DNA from: G039029935 sp039029935
GTDB taxonomy: Bacteria; Chloroflexota; Anaerolineae; Caldilineales; Caldilineaceae
Assembly (NCBI GenBank): GCA_039029935.1
Contig: JBCCFC010000783.1
Span: 1-6,601 of the forward strand
DNA: 6,601 nucleotides
Direction: 5' to 3'
The notes under the pieces: generated by a model
Databases searched by the model: none
Seen by the model: only the letters and a program-made list of their open reading frames with translations
What the model was told of the DNA's origin: nothing
Shown: positions 5,992-6,601 of the stretch, one piece after another
How the letters are laid out: every line of letters begins with the position of its first letter
Numbering within the stretch: position 1 is the first letter of the stretch
Position numbers and translations under genes: made by a program

Positions 5992-6071
5992 GTAGTATGC
6001 CAAGGGACCTCCGGAAGGTGTCCAATTTTTTGGGAAATTGAACACCTTCCGGAGGTCCCTTGGCATACTAC
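5992..6071. repeat. long near-perfect palindrome between convergent genes
   Basis: Arms 5992-6028 and 6035-6071 are 37 bp each, with one mismatch (C6022 against A6041) and a 6-nt loop TTTGGG. They start GTAGTATGCCAAGGGACC. The element fills nearly all of the 85 bp between the dehydrogenase stop (5982) and the acetyltransferase stop (6070-6068), and its outer end contains the latter TAG. The RNA hairpin on either strand could block transcripts from both sides. No U-run follows either arm, so it is not a standard intrinsic terminator. Length and near-identity of the arms suggest a recent palindromic insertion of MITE-like or REP-like type; no target duplication is evident. Each arm has an inner ACCT-N5-AGGT core shared with the repeat at 1381-1448. 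Confidence 0.93.
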
Positions 6072-6601
6072 ATTCTACCCATAAACCCATCCCCAAATTG
6101 CGACTGCCATTCCTCGCGCAGAATCCCAAAGCCCAAGCCATCATAATGCTCGCCATTGACAATACGCGCCTTCCTGAAACGCGCCTCTTCACGATAGCCA
6201 AGTTTCTGCGCCAGCCGGATCATGCCATGATTGCCCGACCACGTGCGTAGGTCCAAGCGCACCCACTCTGGATATTGGGCAAACAAGTAGTCCATCCACA
6301 GGCCCAGTGCCTCATAGCCAATGCCCTTGCCCCAATAGTCTGGGTCAAAGATGGTGATGCCAAGAGCAGGCCAGTGCGTCTCCTCGCTGATCCAATAGCG
6401 GGAGACCATGCCAAGGAGTGTATCCGACTCTCGGTCGGCAATAATCAAGCGTGTGCGTATCTCCGGCCAGTTCTCCGCCTTGATACGCGCTACGATAGCC
6501 TCAAGTGTTTTTTCCACCTCTTCGGGCGTCGGTTTTGGATAGTAGGGGCCATCGAGTGCCTGCCAATCGTGGCCGGGTTGTTGCCAGTGACGGTATGTGT
6601 C
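6068..6601 (-). CDS. GNAT-family N-acetyltransferase (RimJ/RimL-like), 5' end outside window
   Basis: Seen: the frame is open from the window edge, giving 177 visible residues starting DTYRHWQQPG. A GTG at 6517 is an internal Val codon: 28 family-like residues (WQALDGPYYPKPTPEE) precede it in the same frame. The acetyl-CoA-binding block is ITIFDPDYWGKGIGYEALGLW, with the (Q/R)xxGxG-type loop at residues 90-95. It is followed by the SGNHGMIRLAQKLGY helix (122-136) typical of RimJ/RimL-like members. Known: GNAT enzymes transfer the acetyl group of acetyl-CoA to amines on proteins, antibiotics, polyamines or other small molecules; the acceptor cannot be told from sequence. It is convergent with the dehydrogenase operon. 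The protein ends FMGRM, and the TAG stop lies in the outer end of the 80-base palindrome, so the last residues may differ from relatives. The first residues and start are missing. Confidence 0.85.
   Translation of the reverse strand, partial: DTYRHWQQPGHDWQALDGPYYPKPTPEEVEKTLEAIVARIKAENWPEIRTRLIIADRESDTLLGMVSRYWISEETHWPALGITIFDPDYWGKGIGYEALGLWMDYLFAQYPEWVRLDLRTWSGNHGMIRLAQKLGYREEARFRKARIVNGEHYDGLGFGILREEWQSQFGDGFMGRM

Noticed and set aside
5992..6071. Standard intrinsic terminator
   Set aside because: The stem is strong but no U-run follows the arm on either strand, and the arms are much longer than usual. Some termination effect is still possible.
6068..6517. Acetyltransferase gene starting at the GTG at 6517
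   Set aside because: The frame stays open to the window edge, with family-like residues before this codon, so the GTG is an internal valine and the gene is truncated by the window.

Overview
The window looks like chromosomal DNA from a free-living, moderate-GC bacterium. The protein styles fit Chloroflexota (Anaerolineae/Caldilineae-like): a cytoplasmic GH29 fucosidase subtype, an ATPase with a C-terminal nuclease-like domain, paired acyl-CoA dehydrogenases, and intergenic palindromes. That placement comes from recalled family resemblance only and is moderate to low confidence. Six protein-coding stretches fill most of the window. No RNA gene, CRISPR array or transposase is visible, and no gene-free gap exceeds 300 bases.

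Left half (minus strand): a divergent control region near 3297-3507 reads leftward into a P-loop ATPase (2259-3278). It is followed in the same reading frame, after one TAA and four codons, by a winged-helix plus PD-(D/E)XK-like protein (1476-2246). The two ORFs together look like one roughly 600-residue ATPase-wHTH-nuclease-like protein split by an in-frame stop. Further downstream, past a 107-bp gap holding an imperfect inverted repeat, lies a complete GH29 alpha-L-fucosidase-like gene (31-1353).

Right half (plus strand): an extended -10 promoter (TGGTATAAT) drives two consecutive acyl-CoA dehydrogenases (3508-4635 and 4771-5982). They resemble the small and large subunits of the heteromeric FadE27/FadE26-type dehydrogenases. 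The second carries the helix-G catalytic glutamate (E245); the first appears to lack it. Between them sits a tract of twelve 8-bp repeats followed by three copies of another 8-bp unit. This tract contains the stop codon of the first gene and ends just before the Shine-Dalgarno of the second.

Right edge: the second dehydrogenase converges on a GNAT acetyltransferase (6068 to beyond 6601, minus strand, 5' end outside the window). The 85 bp between the two stop codons are almost wholly an 80-base palindrome (37-bp arms, one mismatch, 6-nt loop), whose outer end contains the stop codon of the acetyltransferase.

The most interesting points are the in-frame stop in the ATPase, the 8-bp repeat tract inside the dehydrogenase operon, and the two intergenic inverted repeats that share a GACCT-N5-AGGTG core. 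I see no clear evidence of a wholly new system; the split ATPase is the least understood locus.
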